Of a stretch of DNA of 64,000 nt, positions 18,343 to 27,400 are shown one piece after another. Made by a program: the position numbers and the translations under genes. The notes below the pieces were generated by a model. That model saw only the letters and a list, made by a program, of their open reading frames with translations. It made no database searches and was not told where the DNA came from. Within the stretch, counting starts at the first letter, position 1. Each line of letters begins with the position of its first letter. Origin of the DNA: CAZADA01 sp964568975 (GTDB lineage Bacteria; Pseudomonadota; Alphaproteobacteria; Caulobacterales; Maricaulaceae); assembly GCA_964568975.1 (NCBI GenBank), contig CAZMSO010000006.1, positions 47,117 to 111,116 of the forward strand. The letters are read 5' to 3'.

Positions 18343-18406
18343 TGCCCTTAAAGGGCAAGTCTTATGAGATGATTAAACACGTGACGCCCCCGCGCCAGCA
18401 CTGGCG
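18343..18406. promoter_or_regulatory. Two palindromes upstream of the TRL gene
   Basis: 18343-18357 is TGCCCTTAAAGGGCA, 7-bp arms around one base. 18393-18406 is CGCCAGCACTGGCG, 6-bp arms around CA. Both lie 50-115 bp upstream of the TRL start codon, where operators would be expected. No regulator can be named. Confidence 0.35.
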
Positions 18407-18606
18407 TGGAAGTCATGAACAGAGCCCCTTAAACGGTCAACTTGAAAACACACGCGCTTGATAACCGCCCGCGCGCTCGCCGCCCGATGCGCGACTGCAG
18501 CGGCGGCGACCAAAGGCCCTCGCCAAATTCACCAATTATCCGTAGTGTCAAGAATGGTTTTTGGAGAAACGGGCGCGCCAAGCCCGATCACCAGGGGAGT
18601 GTGCTG

Positions 18607-19119
18607 GTGGAGCATCGCACGGTCACCGCTTGGATGGACAGACGGCGCGGCGCGTCCGAGCGCGCGGGCGCGCTGACCCCGCGGGGCGGCCAACGCGCCG
18701 GCGAGCGTCGCGACACTGAGCGCGCGCCGACAGGCAGCGCGCGCCGGCCTTATGAGCCGACGCCGGACACGTGGCGCATGAGCGAAACCTGGCCCGAGGG
18801 CGCGCCGGGGCCTGTCTATGAGATCGGCTTTGGCGGCCAACCCGTCGCCAAGATTTGGCGCGACGCTGACGATTGGCGCTTTGTCTTCCACACCCACGGT
18901 GAGATTGCGACGGATTTCCAAGAGTTCTTTTATGTCGTGCGCTTGCTTTATGATCGCATAGTCGCGCCGGAGACCCGCGAACGCCTGGAGACGACGCTGC
19001 CGGCCGCGGCCCGCGAGGCCGGGGTGATCCCGGAGGGGTTCACCTCCCTCAGCGAGGATTATCGCCGCGATCCGGCCCGCCGCGCCGCCCGCGCGCGGCC
19101 TAAGGGCGTGGCCCGGTAA
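18607..19119 (+). CDS. Orphan protein with conserved-looking C-terminal half, unknown function
   Basis: The GTG at 18607 has AGGGGAG 7 nt upstream and gives about 170 residues; an ATG at 18778 with no visible Shine-Dalgarno would give 113. Residues 1-57 are Arg-rich and probably disordered. The remainder (MSETWPEGAPGPVYEIGFGG, then AKIWRDADDWRFVFHTHGE and DFQEFFYVVRLLYDRI) reads like a small alpha/beta domain. Third codon positions stay GC-rich from 18607 on, which supports the longer form. I do not recognise the family. It is convergent with the DUF418 gene, 13 nt away. The region 18293-18606 has no other gene that I can support, only palindromes. Confidence 0.55.
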   Translation: MEHRTVTAWMDRRRGASERAGALTPRGGQRAGERRDTERAPTGSARRPYEPTPDTWRMSETWPEGAPGPVYEIGFGGQPVAKIWRDADDWRFVFHTHGEIATDFQEFFYVVRLLYDRIVAPETRERLETTLPAAAREAGVIPEGFTSLSEDYRRDPARRAARARPKGVAR

Positions 19120-19132
19120 GCGGCGCAGGCCG

Positions 19133-20440
19133 TCACGCCGCGGCGGTGCGCGCAGAGAGGCTGCGCCACAGCCGCTCAAACGGCCCCTGGCCGACATACC
19201 GCCGCCACAGCGGGCATCCGATCAAAAGCGCCGCCCACACCAGCGCGACCACGCCCATTTGGCCGAGACGCGCGACCCGTCCAAAGAGGCCAAGGCCAGG
19301 CGGGCCAAAGAAGACGCAAAACCCGACAAGCGTGCTCGCTAAGTACGCCGATAACGCCATGCGCCCCACCGAGGCCAAAGCGCGGCGCGCGACGCCGGCC
19401 GGCCCGCGCACGCACCACGCGCACACCGCCGCTGCATAGCCGAGAGCCGTCAGTGGCGCGACGGCGTCCATCGCGAGCCGCCATGGAACGCCGGCGACGT
19501 ACGCAAAGCCGCCGGCGATTTGCGCCTGCGTCGCCCACGCACTCACAGCCAGGCCGACGCTCCCCGCCGCGAGGGCCGCCATCAGCACGCGCCCGCGCGC
19601 TGCGCCGCCAGAGAAAAACCCAAGCTTCACCAGCGCCATGCCCGCCAGCATCGCCGCGAGGAACCGCGGCAGCAGCACCGTGACTTGGTACAACAAAAGC
19701 TCAGTGTTGAGCGCGGCGTGGGCCGGCCAGCGGGCGAAGATGGAGCCGCGATACGTGTCCTCCACCTCGGCCACGCGCGCTGGCGACGGCGACCACGCTT
19801 CGGCCAAAAACGCGGCGCGCGCCTCCGGCGTCTGCGCCAAAAACGCAAGCTCCACCATCAGCGCAAGACCGAGATAAAGCCCAAAGAGCCCGCCCGCCAT
19901 CATCAGCAGCCGCCGCGGGCCGTGTGTGGCCGCTGAGGCCGCGATCCAGCCCGCCACCGCGTAGGGCGCTAAAATGTCGCCGTGCCAGAACACAAAGCCG
20001 TGGATGAGACCAAACACGAGGAGCCAGCCCAGACGCGCGTTCTGGCGTTTTCTCTGGCGCGTTCTGTGGGCCTCATCCCGCGTCGGCGCCAAACTGAGCG
20101 CGAGCCCGGCGCCAAACAGCGTGGAGAAGATCGTCATGAACTTTCCCGCGAACAGACTCTGCTGCAGGCGCCAGATCATCGCGCCGCTTGCCCCGAAATC
20201 CATATGCGCCAAGGGGTTGTGATAGGCCGCGGGGATCATCGCGAAGGCTTGGACGTTCATGACGAAAATCCCAAGCACCGCCACGCCGCGCAGGACGTCG
20301 AGGCTTTCCAGCCGCGCGGGGGCCGGCGCGTTCACGCTGGCCGCGACGCGATCGCGATGGGCGGAAAATGGGGCGGTGTTCACCGGTTTACTGTGTCCCA
20401 ACAGCGACAGAGGCGCGACACGGCGGCGTGTGGACGCCAT
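19133..20440 (-). CDS. DUF418-domain polytopic membrane protein
   Basis: 435 residues. A 35-residue Arg-rich start is followed by RLESLDVLRGVAVLGIFVMN, the opening signature of the heparan-acetyltransferase/DUF418 superfamily. AGKFMTIFSTLFGAG, many hydrophobic helices and a C-terminal DUF418 part (ASVGRMALSAYLASTLVG) follow. Related proteins are predicted acyltransferase-like or transport membrane proteins; no substrate is known. Its ATG (20440) is only 9 nt from the ATG of the divergent gene at 20450, so one or both starts may be downstream. A likely alternative would trim the unusual N-terminal 35 residues. Confidence 0.85.
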   Translation of the reverse strand: MASTRRRVAPLSLLGHSKPVNTAPFSAHRDRVAASVNAPAPARLESLDVLRGVAVLGIFVMNVQAFAMIPAAYHNPLAHMDFGASGAMIWRLQQSLFAGKFMTIFSTLFGAGLALSLAPTRDEAHRTRQRKRQNARLGWLLVFGLIHGFVFWHGDILAPYAVAGWIAASAATHGPRRLLMMAGGLFGLYLGLALMVELAFLAQTPEARAAFLAEAWSPSPARVAEVEDTYRGSIFARWPAHAALNTELLLYQVTVLLPRFLAAMLAGMALVKLGFFSGGAARGRVLMAALAAGSVGLAVSAWATQAQIAGGFAYVAGVPWRLAMDAVAPLTALGYAAAVCAWCVRGPAGVARRALASVGRMALSAYLASTLVGFCVFFGPPGLGLFGRVARLGQMGVVALVWAALLIGCPLWRRYVGQGPFERLWRSLSARTAAA

Positions 20441-20449
20441 ACTCCCATC

Positions 20450-20908
20450 ATGACTTACGATGATTTGAACACATCGGACACAGCGCGCGCGGATTTCGCC
20501 GCCTTAATTGACGCGTTCATGCCGCTTGCGAAAGGCTTGTTGCGGCGGGACGGCTCATTTGCGCCCTTCGCCGGCTATCTCGACGGCGAGGGCGAGGCGC
20601 AAGGCCTGCAAGTGCGCCTGGACGATGACGAAGAGCCCGCCCCCGATGATATCGTCGCCGCGCTTGAGGGCGCGTTGCGGGAGCGGGCCGCGGGCGAGGG
20701 GGTGCGCGCGGCGGTGATTTTCGCGGACATTCGCCTCAGGCCCCGGGGCGAACCCGAGGCGGAAGCCATTCTCGGACGTTTTGAACACAGCGACGGGTCG
20801 GCGTTTCGGCTGTTTTTGCGCTACGCAGCAAGCGACGGCGCGCTGGAGTTCCACGACCCGTCCGGCGCGCCGGAAGACCCCGCCGGCCTCACCAGCCGCC
20901 GCCACTGA
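20450..20908 (+). CDS. Hypothetical protein, unknown function
   Basis: 152 residues, acidic, soluble. It begins MTYDDLNTSDTARADFAALI and contains MPLAKGLLRRDGSFAPFAGY, RAAVIFADIRLRPRGEPEA and AFRLFLRYAASDGALEFHDP. The pattern of a helix followed by alternating strands suggests a compact alpha+beta fold, but I do not recognise a family. The ATG is 9 nt from the divergent DUF418 start and lacks a clear Shine-Dalgarno, so expression may be leaderless or the start may be wrong. It is convergent with the cheZ-like gene, 48 nt away. Confidence 0.6.
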   Translation: MTYDDLNTSDTARADFAALIDAFMPLAKGLLRRDGSFAPFAGYLDGEGEAQGLQVRLDDDEEPAPDDIVAALEGALRERAAGEGVRAAVIFADIRLRPRGEPEAEAILGRFEHSDGSAFRLFLRYAASDGALEFHDPSGAPEDPAGLTSRRH

Positions 20909-20956
20909 CGCCGATGGCGATCCCGGCTGGGCGTGGGCGTCAGCGCCCGCGGCGCG

Positions 20957-21580
20957 TCAGTCGAACAGCTTGTCAATGGCCTCTTGATCGATTTCGGGAC
21001 CGCCGATCGCCGGCCCATTCGCGAGATGCGCCTCGCCGCCCTCGCCATCGCCGTGGCGCGGCTCATCATGGGCGTCGCCCGCCGCGTCTGCGACTCCCAC
21101 CGCGTCCGCGAAGCGCTCGACGCGCGCGTTAATCAACCCAAGCGCTTGGATCACTTTCCCCACCCGCTGGGCGGCGATGTCATGAAAGGCGCACGCTTCA
21201 ATAATCCGCAGCATCGCGGCATCGACCGTCGCTTTGTAAACGGCGGGATCCGCTGGCGTGAGGTCCAACACTGCTTCGGCCTCGCTAAGCAGGCGCTCCG
21301 TCGCTTCTTGAGTCTCGCGGGTCAGCGCGCCCAGTTCCGCATCCGCGCTCGGCAAGCGGTTCGTGTGGATGTCGTTTGCGCGCAAGGCGGCGATGTCGTC
21401 GCGAGTCGAGGCGATGTGGGCGCGAATGGCCTTGAATTCCGAGTCGATTGTGTGGACGAGCGAGCGCGTGAGCTGGACCACCGCGCGGGCGTCGGCGGGG
21501 GTGCGCGGGTCGGCCTCCACATCCGCGAAGGCGCGGTTCAGGCGTCCAAGAGCGTCAAGAGTGGGCATGGTCACCGTCAC
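20957..21580 (-). CDS. cheZ: CheZ-like phosphatase of CheY
   Basis: 207 residues, GTG start 6 nt after the cheY stop (an ATG at 21568 is possible). It is largely helical, as expected for the long four-helix CheZ hairpin. The catalytic region EACAFHDIAAQRVGKVIQ carries the Asp (D134) and Gln (Q138) that position water for CheY-P hydrolysis. The C-terminus DQEAIDKLFD resembles the CheZ peptide that tethers CheY. A Gly/Asp/His-rich linker (DAAGDAHDEPRHGDGEGGEA) separates the two. Its place directly after cheY supports the assignment. It should end the CheY-P signal to the flagellar motor. Confidence 0.82.
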   Translation of the reverse strand: MTVTMPTLDALGRLNRAFADVEADPRTPADARAVVQLTRSLVHTIDSEFKAIRAHIASTRDDIAALRANDIHTNRLPSADAELGALTRETQEATERLLSEAEAVLDLTPADPAVYKATVDAAMLRIIEACAFHDIAAQRVGKVIQALGLINARVERFADAVGVADAAGDAHDEPRHGDGEGGEAHLANGPAIGGPEIDQEAIDKLFD

Positions 21581-21586
21581 CGTAAC

Positions 21587-22003
21587 TCAGAACAAACACA
21601 GGCTTCGCCGAGGCCATCTAAAAAGGCCGACCACGGACGCGATTTTTTGCTTTAGAACTTCAACGCTGAAGGGTTTGACAATGTAGTTGTTCACGCCTTC
21701 ATTTTTCGCGGCGACGATGTTTTCCATCTTCGATTCCGCCGTCACCATAATGAATTTCAACGTGCTTAAATGCGCGTCCGCGCGAATGCGCCGCAGCAAA
21801 TCATTCCCGGACATGCCGTTCATGTTCCAGTCCGATATGACGAGGGCGTAAGTTTCATAGCGAAGCTTCTCGAGCGCGGCTTCCCCGCTCGACGCGTCTT
21901 CAATGTTGGTAAAACCCAATTGATTCAGAAGGTTGCGGATAATCCGGACCATGGTGCGCTGATCATCCACGACCAGGATCCGCATGTTCATGTCGACAGC
22001 CAT
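21587..22003 (-). CDS. cheY: CheY-type single-domain response regulator
   Basis: 138 residues, one receiver domain. The acidic pocket is D13/D14, the phospho-acceptor is D58 (ISDWNMNGMSG), T88 lies in FIMVTAES and K110 in YIVKPFS: all active-site residues are present. There is no output domain, so it is a CheY that would bind the flagellar switch. The last 15 residues (GLFRWPRRSLCLF) extend beyond the usual receiver end and are basic/aromatic. It is cotranscribed with the cheZ-like gene. No other chemotaxis or flagellar gene is in the window. Confidence 0.93.
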   Translation of the reverse strand: MAVDMNMRILVVDDQRTMVRIIRNLLNQLGFTNIEDASSGEAALEKLRYETYALVISDWNMNGMSGNDLLRRIRADAHLSTLKFIMVTAESKMENIVAAKNEGVNNYIVKPFSVEVLKQKIASVVGLFRWPRRSLCLF

Positions 22004-22213
22004 CGCTCGCGGTCTCGCTCAACTTGGGCCACACTGGCGTCGCGCGGACGCATCGCGGCTCATTCGTGGCATGAGTGTCTAGCTGATGGCGGCTAAAAAC
22101 CGGTAACGCCGGGCGCGCAGCGAGCGATGGCCCGCCGTGGAGCGGGCGTGACGGCGCGTCGTCGGCCAGGCCCGGCTCGTCGTCGGCGGGTCGGGGTGAC
22201 GGCGAGGGCGAGG

Positions 22214-23182
22214 GTGGAACGTGTCCGCTTAGACTTGACGGCGCGCGCGCGCGACGGCGCGGCGTGCGCGTCGCGCGGCGCAGCCGTGGCGTTGGGCAAT
22301 TTCGACGGCGTGCATCGGGGCCATCAATCAGTGTTGCTGGCGGCGCGCGAAGCCGCGCGCGCGATCCCAGCGCCCTGGGGCGCGGCGGTGTTTACTCCCC
22401 ATCCGCGGCGGTTTTTCCAACCCGAGGCGGCGCCGTTCCGCCTCATGGCGCCGCAGCGGCGCGCCGCCACTCTCGCGGCCCTCGGTGTTGAAACGCTTTA
22501 TGACATCCCGTTCGACGCCGCGCTCGCGGGCATGGATGCGCAGGCGTTCGCGCGCGAGGTTCTGGCGGGCGCGATGGGCGCGCGGGCGGTGGCGGTCGGC
22601 TTTGACTATCGCTTCGGAAAGGACCGCGGCGGCGACGCGCGGGCGCTTGCGGGCTTCGGCGACGCGTTCGGCTTTGACGTGCGCATTGAGGCGCAGCTGT
22701 CGGTGGATGGCGCAAAATGCTCCTCCTCCGCCATTCGCGAGGCGCTGCAGGCCGGCGATGTGGCCCGCGCGACGGCGTTGTTGACGCGGCCGTGGATTGT
22801 CGACGGCGTGGTGGAGCGGGGCGATCAACGCGGCCGCCTGCTGGGATTTCCCACCGCCAATGTCAGTTTGAGTGATTATGTGCGTCCGCGCTTTGGCGTT
22901 TACGCCGTGGAGGTGTGCATTGACGGCGAAGACCACTGGCGGCCTGGCGTCGCTAACATTGGCGCGCGCCCGACGGTCGGCGGAACGCAGGAACGCATTG
23001 AAGCCCATGTGTTTGACTTTGACGGTGATCTCTATGGCCGGTCGGTGGCGGTCGCGACCCGCGCGTTCTTGCGCGATGAGCGCCGCTTTGACGGGCTTGA
23101 CGCGTTGACGGCTCAGATCGCTGAGGACGCCGAGCGGGCCCGCGCTTTCCTGGCGGCCGCTGACGCGGGGGCGGAGGCGTGA
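22214..23182 (+). CDS. ribF: Bifunctional riboflavin kinase / FAD synthetase
   Basis: Makes FMN and then FAD from riboflavin. The GTG at 22214, with GGCGAGGG upstream, gives 322 residues, the usual length. A GTG/ATG further up (22127) would add a repetitive Arg-rich leader. The N-terminal nucleotidyltransferase has GNFDGVHRGHQSV and SSSAIREAL. The C-terminal kinase has GRLLGFPTANVSL and RPTVGGTQERIEAHV. The stop overlaps the GTG of the downstream lipoprotein gene. In other genomes ribF precedes ileS and lspA; here one hydrolase gene lies between. Confidence 0.95.
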   Translation: MERVRLDLTARARDGAACASRGAAVALGNFDGVHRGHQSVLLAAREAARAIPAPWGAAVFTPHPRRFFQPEAAPFRLMAPQRRAATLAALGVETLYDIPFDAALAGMDAQAFAREVLAGAMGARAVAVGFDYRFGKDRGGDARALAGFGDAFGFDVRIEAQLSVDGAKCSSSAIREALQAGDVARATALLTRPWIVDGVVERGDQRGRLLGFPTANVSLSDYVRPRFGVYAVEVCIDGEDHWRPGVANIGARPTVGGTQERIEAHVFDFDGDLYGRSVAVATRAFLRDERRFDGLDALTAQIAEDAERARAFLAAADAGAEA

Positions 23183-24093
23183 GCGTGGCGTGGCGCCTGA
23201 CCGCTGCGGCGGTTGTCGCGTGCGCCCTCGTGACGGCGTGTTCGCGTGACGTGCGTGAGGAGGATGTGTTCCTCGCCTGGATGGCGGCGGGGACCACGTT
23301 CACCGTCCAGGGCGACGACGGGCCGCTTTTCGTCCGCAACCGGCCGATGGACGGGCTCTGGGACGCGTCCAAGACCACATTCGAGGAGGGGACGATCGCC
23401 ACGCCCGTGGGAGACATGGGCTATCGCCTTGCGCGCCCAGGCGTCGCGCCGGCGAAGGACGGTCCGCTCTTTGTCCATTGCGGGGGCAATGCGTTCGCCA
23501 TTCCCAATCACGGCGACCTCGCGGCCTGGACCATCATTCCCCACGGCGACGCCCTGTTGTGGGACTATCCCGGCTATGGCCTGAGCGCCGGGGAGCCCTC
23601 CGCCGCGGGGCTGGAGGCCGCCGCGAGGGCCGTGGCCGAAGCCGCGCCGCGCTTTCGGCGTCGCCCCGATCAGCCGATCGTCTTCATCGGCCATTCGCTG
23701 GGCGGATTTGTGTGCGGGGCCATGGCCGCTGCGACGGCGGAGGCGGACGCGATGATTTTTGAGGCCTCCGCCGCCAACGCCCAAGTCGCTGCGGGCGGCG
23801 CGGTTCCCTGGGGCTTGCGCCCGTTTTTGCGCGTCACGCTTGCGCCGGAACTCGCCGCTTACGACAACGTGGCCGCCCTAAGCGGCCGCCGTGATCTGCC
23901 GGTGCTGGTTCTGGCGGCGCGGCGCGACCGGATCCTGCCGCGGTCTCTCAGCCGGGATCTGGCCGCGGAGCTGGAGGCGGCGGGTCACGTCGTCACATAT
24001 GCCGAATTGCCCGACGCCACCCATTTCGACATTGGCTTTCAGCCGGAGACGCCGGTCATCGTCGCGGCGTTCCTGAAGAAGCAAGGGCTCTAA
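23179..24093 (+). CDS. Alpha/beta-hydrolase lipoprotein
   Basis: 304 residues with a lipoprotein signal (lipobox VTAC, Cys at about 21), so it should be anchored in the cell envelope. The fold is recognisable: oxyanion region LFVHCGGNAFAIPNHG, nucleophile elbow in FIGHSLGGFVCG, a catalytic-acid candidate in LAARRDRILP and His in DATHFDIGF. This resembles the BEM46-like, DUF1749-like serine hydrolases (esterase or thioesterase), but the substrate is unknown. Its GTG start overlaps the ribF stop. Confidence 0.82.
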   Translation: MSVAWRLTAAAVVACALVTACSRDVREEDVFLAWMAAGTTFTVQGDDGPLFVRNRPMDGLWDASKTTFEEGTIATPVGDMGYRLARPGVAPAKDGPLFVHCGGNAFAIPNHGDLAAWTIIPHGDALLWDYPGYGLSAGEPSAAGLEAAARAVAEAAPRFRRRPDQPIVFIGHSLGGFVCGAMAAATAEADAMIFEASAANAQVAAGGAVPWGLRPFLRVTLAPELAAYDNVAALSGRRDLPVLVLAARRDRILPRSLSRDLAAELEAAGHVVTYAELPDATHFDIGFQPETPVIVAAFLKKQGL

Positions 24094-24482
24094 GGGCGGT
24101 GTGCGCGCCATGCGCCGCCCCCTGGCCTGAACGGAGCGAGGAGCCGGCGTCCATGGGGTCCATGTGGCGCGTGTGAAAGCCGTATGGATCGCGGCCGCTC
24201 GTCGGGCCGCTCCCCCGCCGGGGCGGCGGTTGGCGGCCCGTCGTCCTCTTTCCGGGAGAGAGGTCACGGTTGCGTCGCATGACGCGCGCGTCGCGCCGGG
24301 ATACCGCCGCCGTCGCTGCGCGTGCCGCGGATGACACGCCCCGCGGTTGCGGCTACATAGAGGTCATGAGCGTGTATGCGATGCCCCCGCGTCAGCGAAT
24401 TATCAGCCCGGCCGGCTGAGCCTGCTATCGGCCGGGCCGGGAACGGCGTATCCCTCCCTTCGACATTTTGACGGACGTTTCC
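24094..24482. other. Intergenic region upstream of ileS, no gene seen
   Basis: 389 nt with no supportable ORF. The only structure I notice is a CCCGGCCG ... CGGCCGGG inverted repeat at about 24408-24440, some 45 nt before the ileS ATG, with no U-run after it. The ileS promoter must lie here, but I cannot pick convincing -35/-10 boxes. Confidence 0.4.
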
Positions 24483-27400
24483 ATGACCGACGCTCACGCG
24501 CCCGCGGGCTCGACCGCGCCATCGTCTTCCCAAAAGACGACGACAAAAAAGACCGCCGCACCGTCTGCGCCCGAGGCTGACGCCGCGGGCCGCGACTACA
24601 AACAAACGCTCTTCCTGCCGCAAACGGATTTTCCCATGCGCGCGGGTTTGCCCAAGAAAGAGCCCGAGCTCCTCGCCCGGTGGGAGCGGCTCGGCCTTTA
24701 TCACCGCTTGCGGGAGGAGAGCCGCGGCCGCGACCCCTTCATCCTCCATGACGGGCCGCCCTACGCCAACGGCCACCTCCATATCGGCCATGCGCTCAAT
24801 AAGATCTTGAAGGATTTCATTGTCCGCACCCGCCAAGTGCTGGGCTATGACAGCGCTTATGTCCCGGGCTGGGATTGCCATGGTCTGCCGATCGAATGGA
24901 AGGTGGAGGAGGAGTTTCGCGCCAAAGGCCGCAAGAAAGCCGACGTGCCGGCCCAGGAATTCCGCGCGGCCTGTCGCGCCTATGCTGAGAAATGGGTGGA
25001 CATCCAGCGCGAGGAGTTCAAGCGCCTGGGCGTGCTTGGCGATTGGGATCGGCCTTATCTCACTATGGACTATGCGTCTGAGGCCGCGATTGTCCGCGAG
25101 TTCTTGACGTTCGCGGAGAACGGCCTGTTGGTCCGCGGCTCTAAGCCCGTGATGTGGAGCCCCGTGGAGCAGACGGCCCTGGCGGAGGCGGAGGTGGAGT
25201 ATCACGACCACCAAAGCTCCATGATTTGGGTGAAATTTCCGATCGTGGGGTATGACGGCGATCCGGCGACGAACGTCTTCACAAAGACGAAAACCCACAT
25301 CGTCATCTGGACCACGACGCCGTGGACGATCCCCGCCAACCGCGCCATCACCTACGGGCCCGACATCGTTTATGGCCTCTATGATGTCATCGGCCGGCCG
25401 CAGGAATGCTGGGCGCGCATTGGCGATCGTTACATTGTCGCCGATGCGCTTGCGCCGGCGGTGTTCCACCAAGCGCGTCTCAGCGGCGTCGGGGCCCAGG
25501 CGCTTGATCCCGCCATGGTGCGCCGGCTGGACACCGTGACGGCGGACGAGATCGCGGCGATGACCTGCGCTCATCCCCTGCGCGGCGCTGAGGGCGCGCA
25601 CGGATACTATGACTTCGACGTCCCGCTCTTGCCTGGCGATCATGTGACCGATGAGGCGGGCACGGGCTTTGTCCACACCGCGCCCGGCCATGGCGTGGAA
25701 GACTATGACGCGTGGCGGGCTTCCGGCCGCACGGACATCCCCGACACAGTGGGCCCGGACGGCGCCTACCAGGCCCATGTCGGTCTCTTCGCCGGCAAAA
25801 AAATCGTGAAGACGGACGGCAAGAAGGCCGGCCAAGACGGCGACGCCAACAAAGCCGTGATCGAGGCGTTGATCGCGGCCGACGCGCTCCTCGCGCGCGG
25901 GCGGCTGACCCACTCTTATCCCCACTCCTGGCGATCCAAAGCGCCGCTAATCTATCGCAACACGCCTCAATGGTTCATTGCGATGGACACGCCCTTCACG
26001 CTGAAGGGCGAAAGCACGGCGGACGCCCAAAGCCTGCGCCAGCGCGCGCTTAAGGCGATCGACGCCACGGCCTGGCATCCCCCCCAAGCCGTCAACCGCA
26101 TCCGCACCATGGTCGAAAGCCGGCCGGACTGGCTGATCTCGCGCCAGCGGGCCTGGGGCGTGCCGCTGACGCTTTTTGTGCACGCAGAGACGGGTCAAGT
26201 CCTCGTCGATGAGGTGGTCAACCAGCGTATTGTCCGCGCGATCGAAAAGAGCGGGGCGGACGCCTGGTGGTCGACGCCCAAGTCGCAATTCCTGCGAGGC
26301 CGACTGCCGGAGGGCCACAGCGCGCGCGATTATGAGAAAGTCACTGACATCTTAGATGTGTGGTTCGATTCCGGCTCCACCCACGCCTTCACGCTTGAGG
26401 CGCGCGACGATCAGCGTTGGCCGGCGGATGTCTATCTCGAAGGCACAGACCAGCATCGCGGCTGGTTCCAATCCTCCCTGCTTGAGGGCTGCGGCACCCG
26501 CGGGCGCGCGCCTTACGACGCGGTGGTGACCCACGGCTTCACTCTTGATGAAGACGGCCGCAAAATGTCGAAATCCCTGGGCAACATCGTCGCGCCCCAA
26601 GAGGTCACGTCTCAGTATGGTGCTGAGATTTTGCGCCTATGGGTCGCCTCCACGGACTATGAGCACGACCAGCGCATGGGCCCGAATATTTTGAAGGCCG
26701 CCGTCGATTCCTACCGCAAACTCCGCAACACGCTGCGGTATTTGCTCGGTGCGCTCCATGGTTTTACGGATGCTGAACGCGTGGAGACGGAGGATATGCC
26801 CGGGCTGGAGCAGTTTATGCGCCACCGCTTGGCGGAACTCGACGCCCAAGTGCGCGCCGCCTATGAGGAGTACGACTTCAAAGCAGCGTACACGGCGCTC
26901 TTTAACTTTGCAGCATCAGATCTGTCAGCGTTTTATCTCGATATCCGCAAGGACAGCCTTTATTGCGACCGCCCCAGCGCCCTGCGCCGGCGCGCCGCGC
27001 GCACCATCATGGACGAGGCGTTCACGCGGCTGACGGTCTGGCTCGCCCCGATTTTGAGCTTCACCATGGAGGAGGCCTGGCTTGATCGGTTCCCGTCCGC
27101 GCAGGGGAGTGTGCACGCGCGCGTCTTCCCGCCCACGCCGCAGACGTGGCGCCAGCCCGCGCTGGCTGACCGCTGGGCGCGACTGCGCCGCGTGCGGCGC
27201 GTGGTGACGGGCGCGCTTGAGATTGAGCGGCGCGACAAGCGCCTCGGCTCCTCGCTTGAGGCGGCGCCGCTTGTGTTCCTCGCGGACGCTGGGGACCGCG
27301 CGGCGCTTGAGGCGGAGGCCGCGCTGGCGGGCGTGGCGCCGGCGGCGTTCTTGGCGGAAATCGCCATTACGAGCCAAGCAGTGATCGAGCCGGCGACGGG

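Noticed and set aside
24094..24482. T-box or other riboswitch upstream of ileS
   Set aside because: No T-box sequence or terminator/antiterminator pair; T-boxes are not expected in alphaproteobacteria.
24264..25925. 553-codon open frame opposite the start of ileS
   Set aside because: It is antisense to a complete IleS including the HIGH region; no Shine-Dalgarno and no family resemblance.
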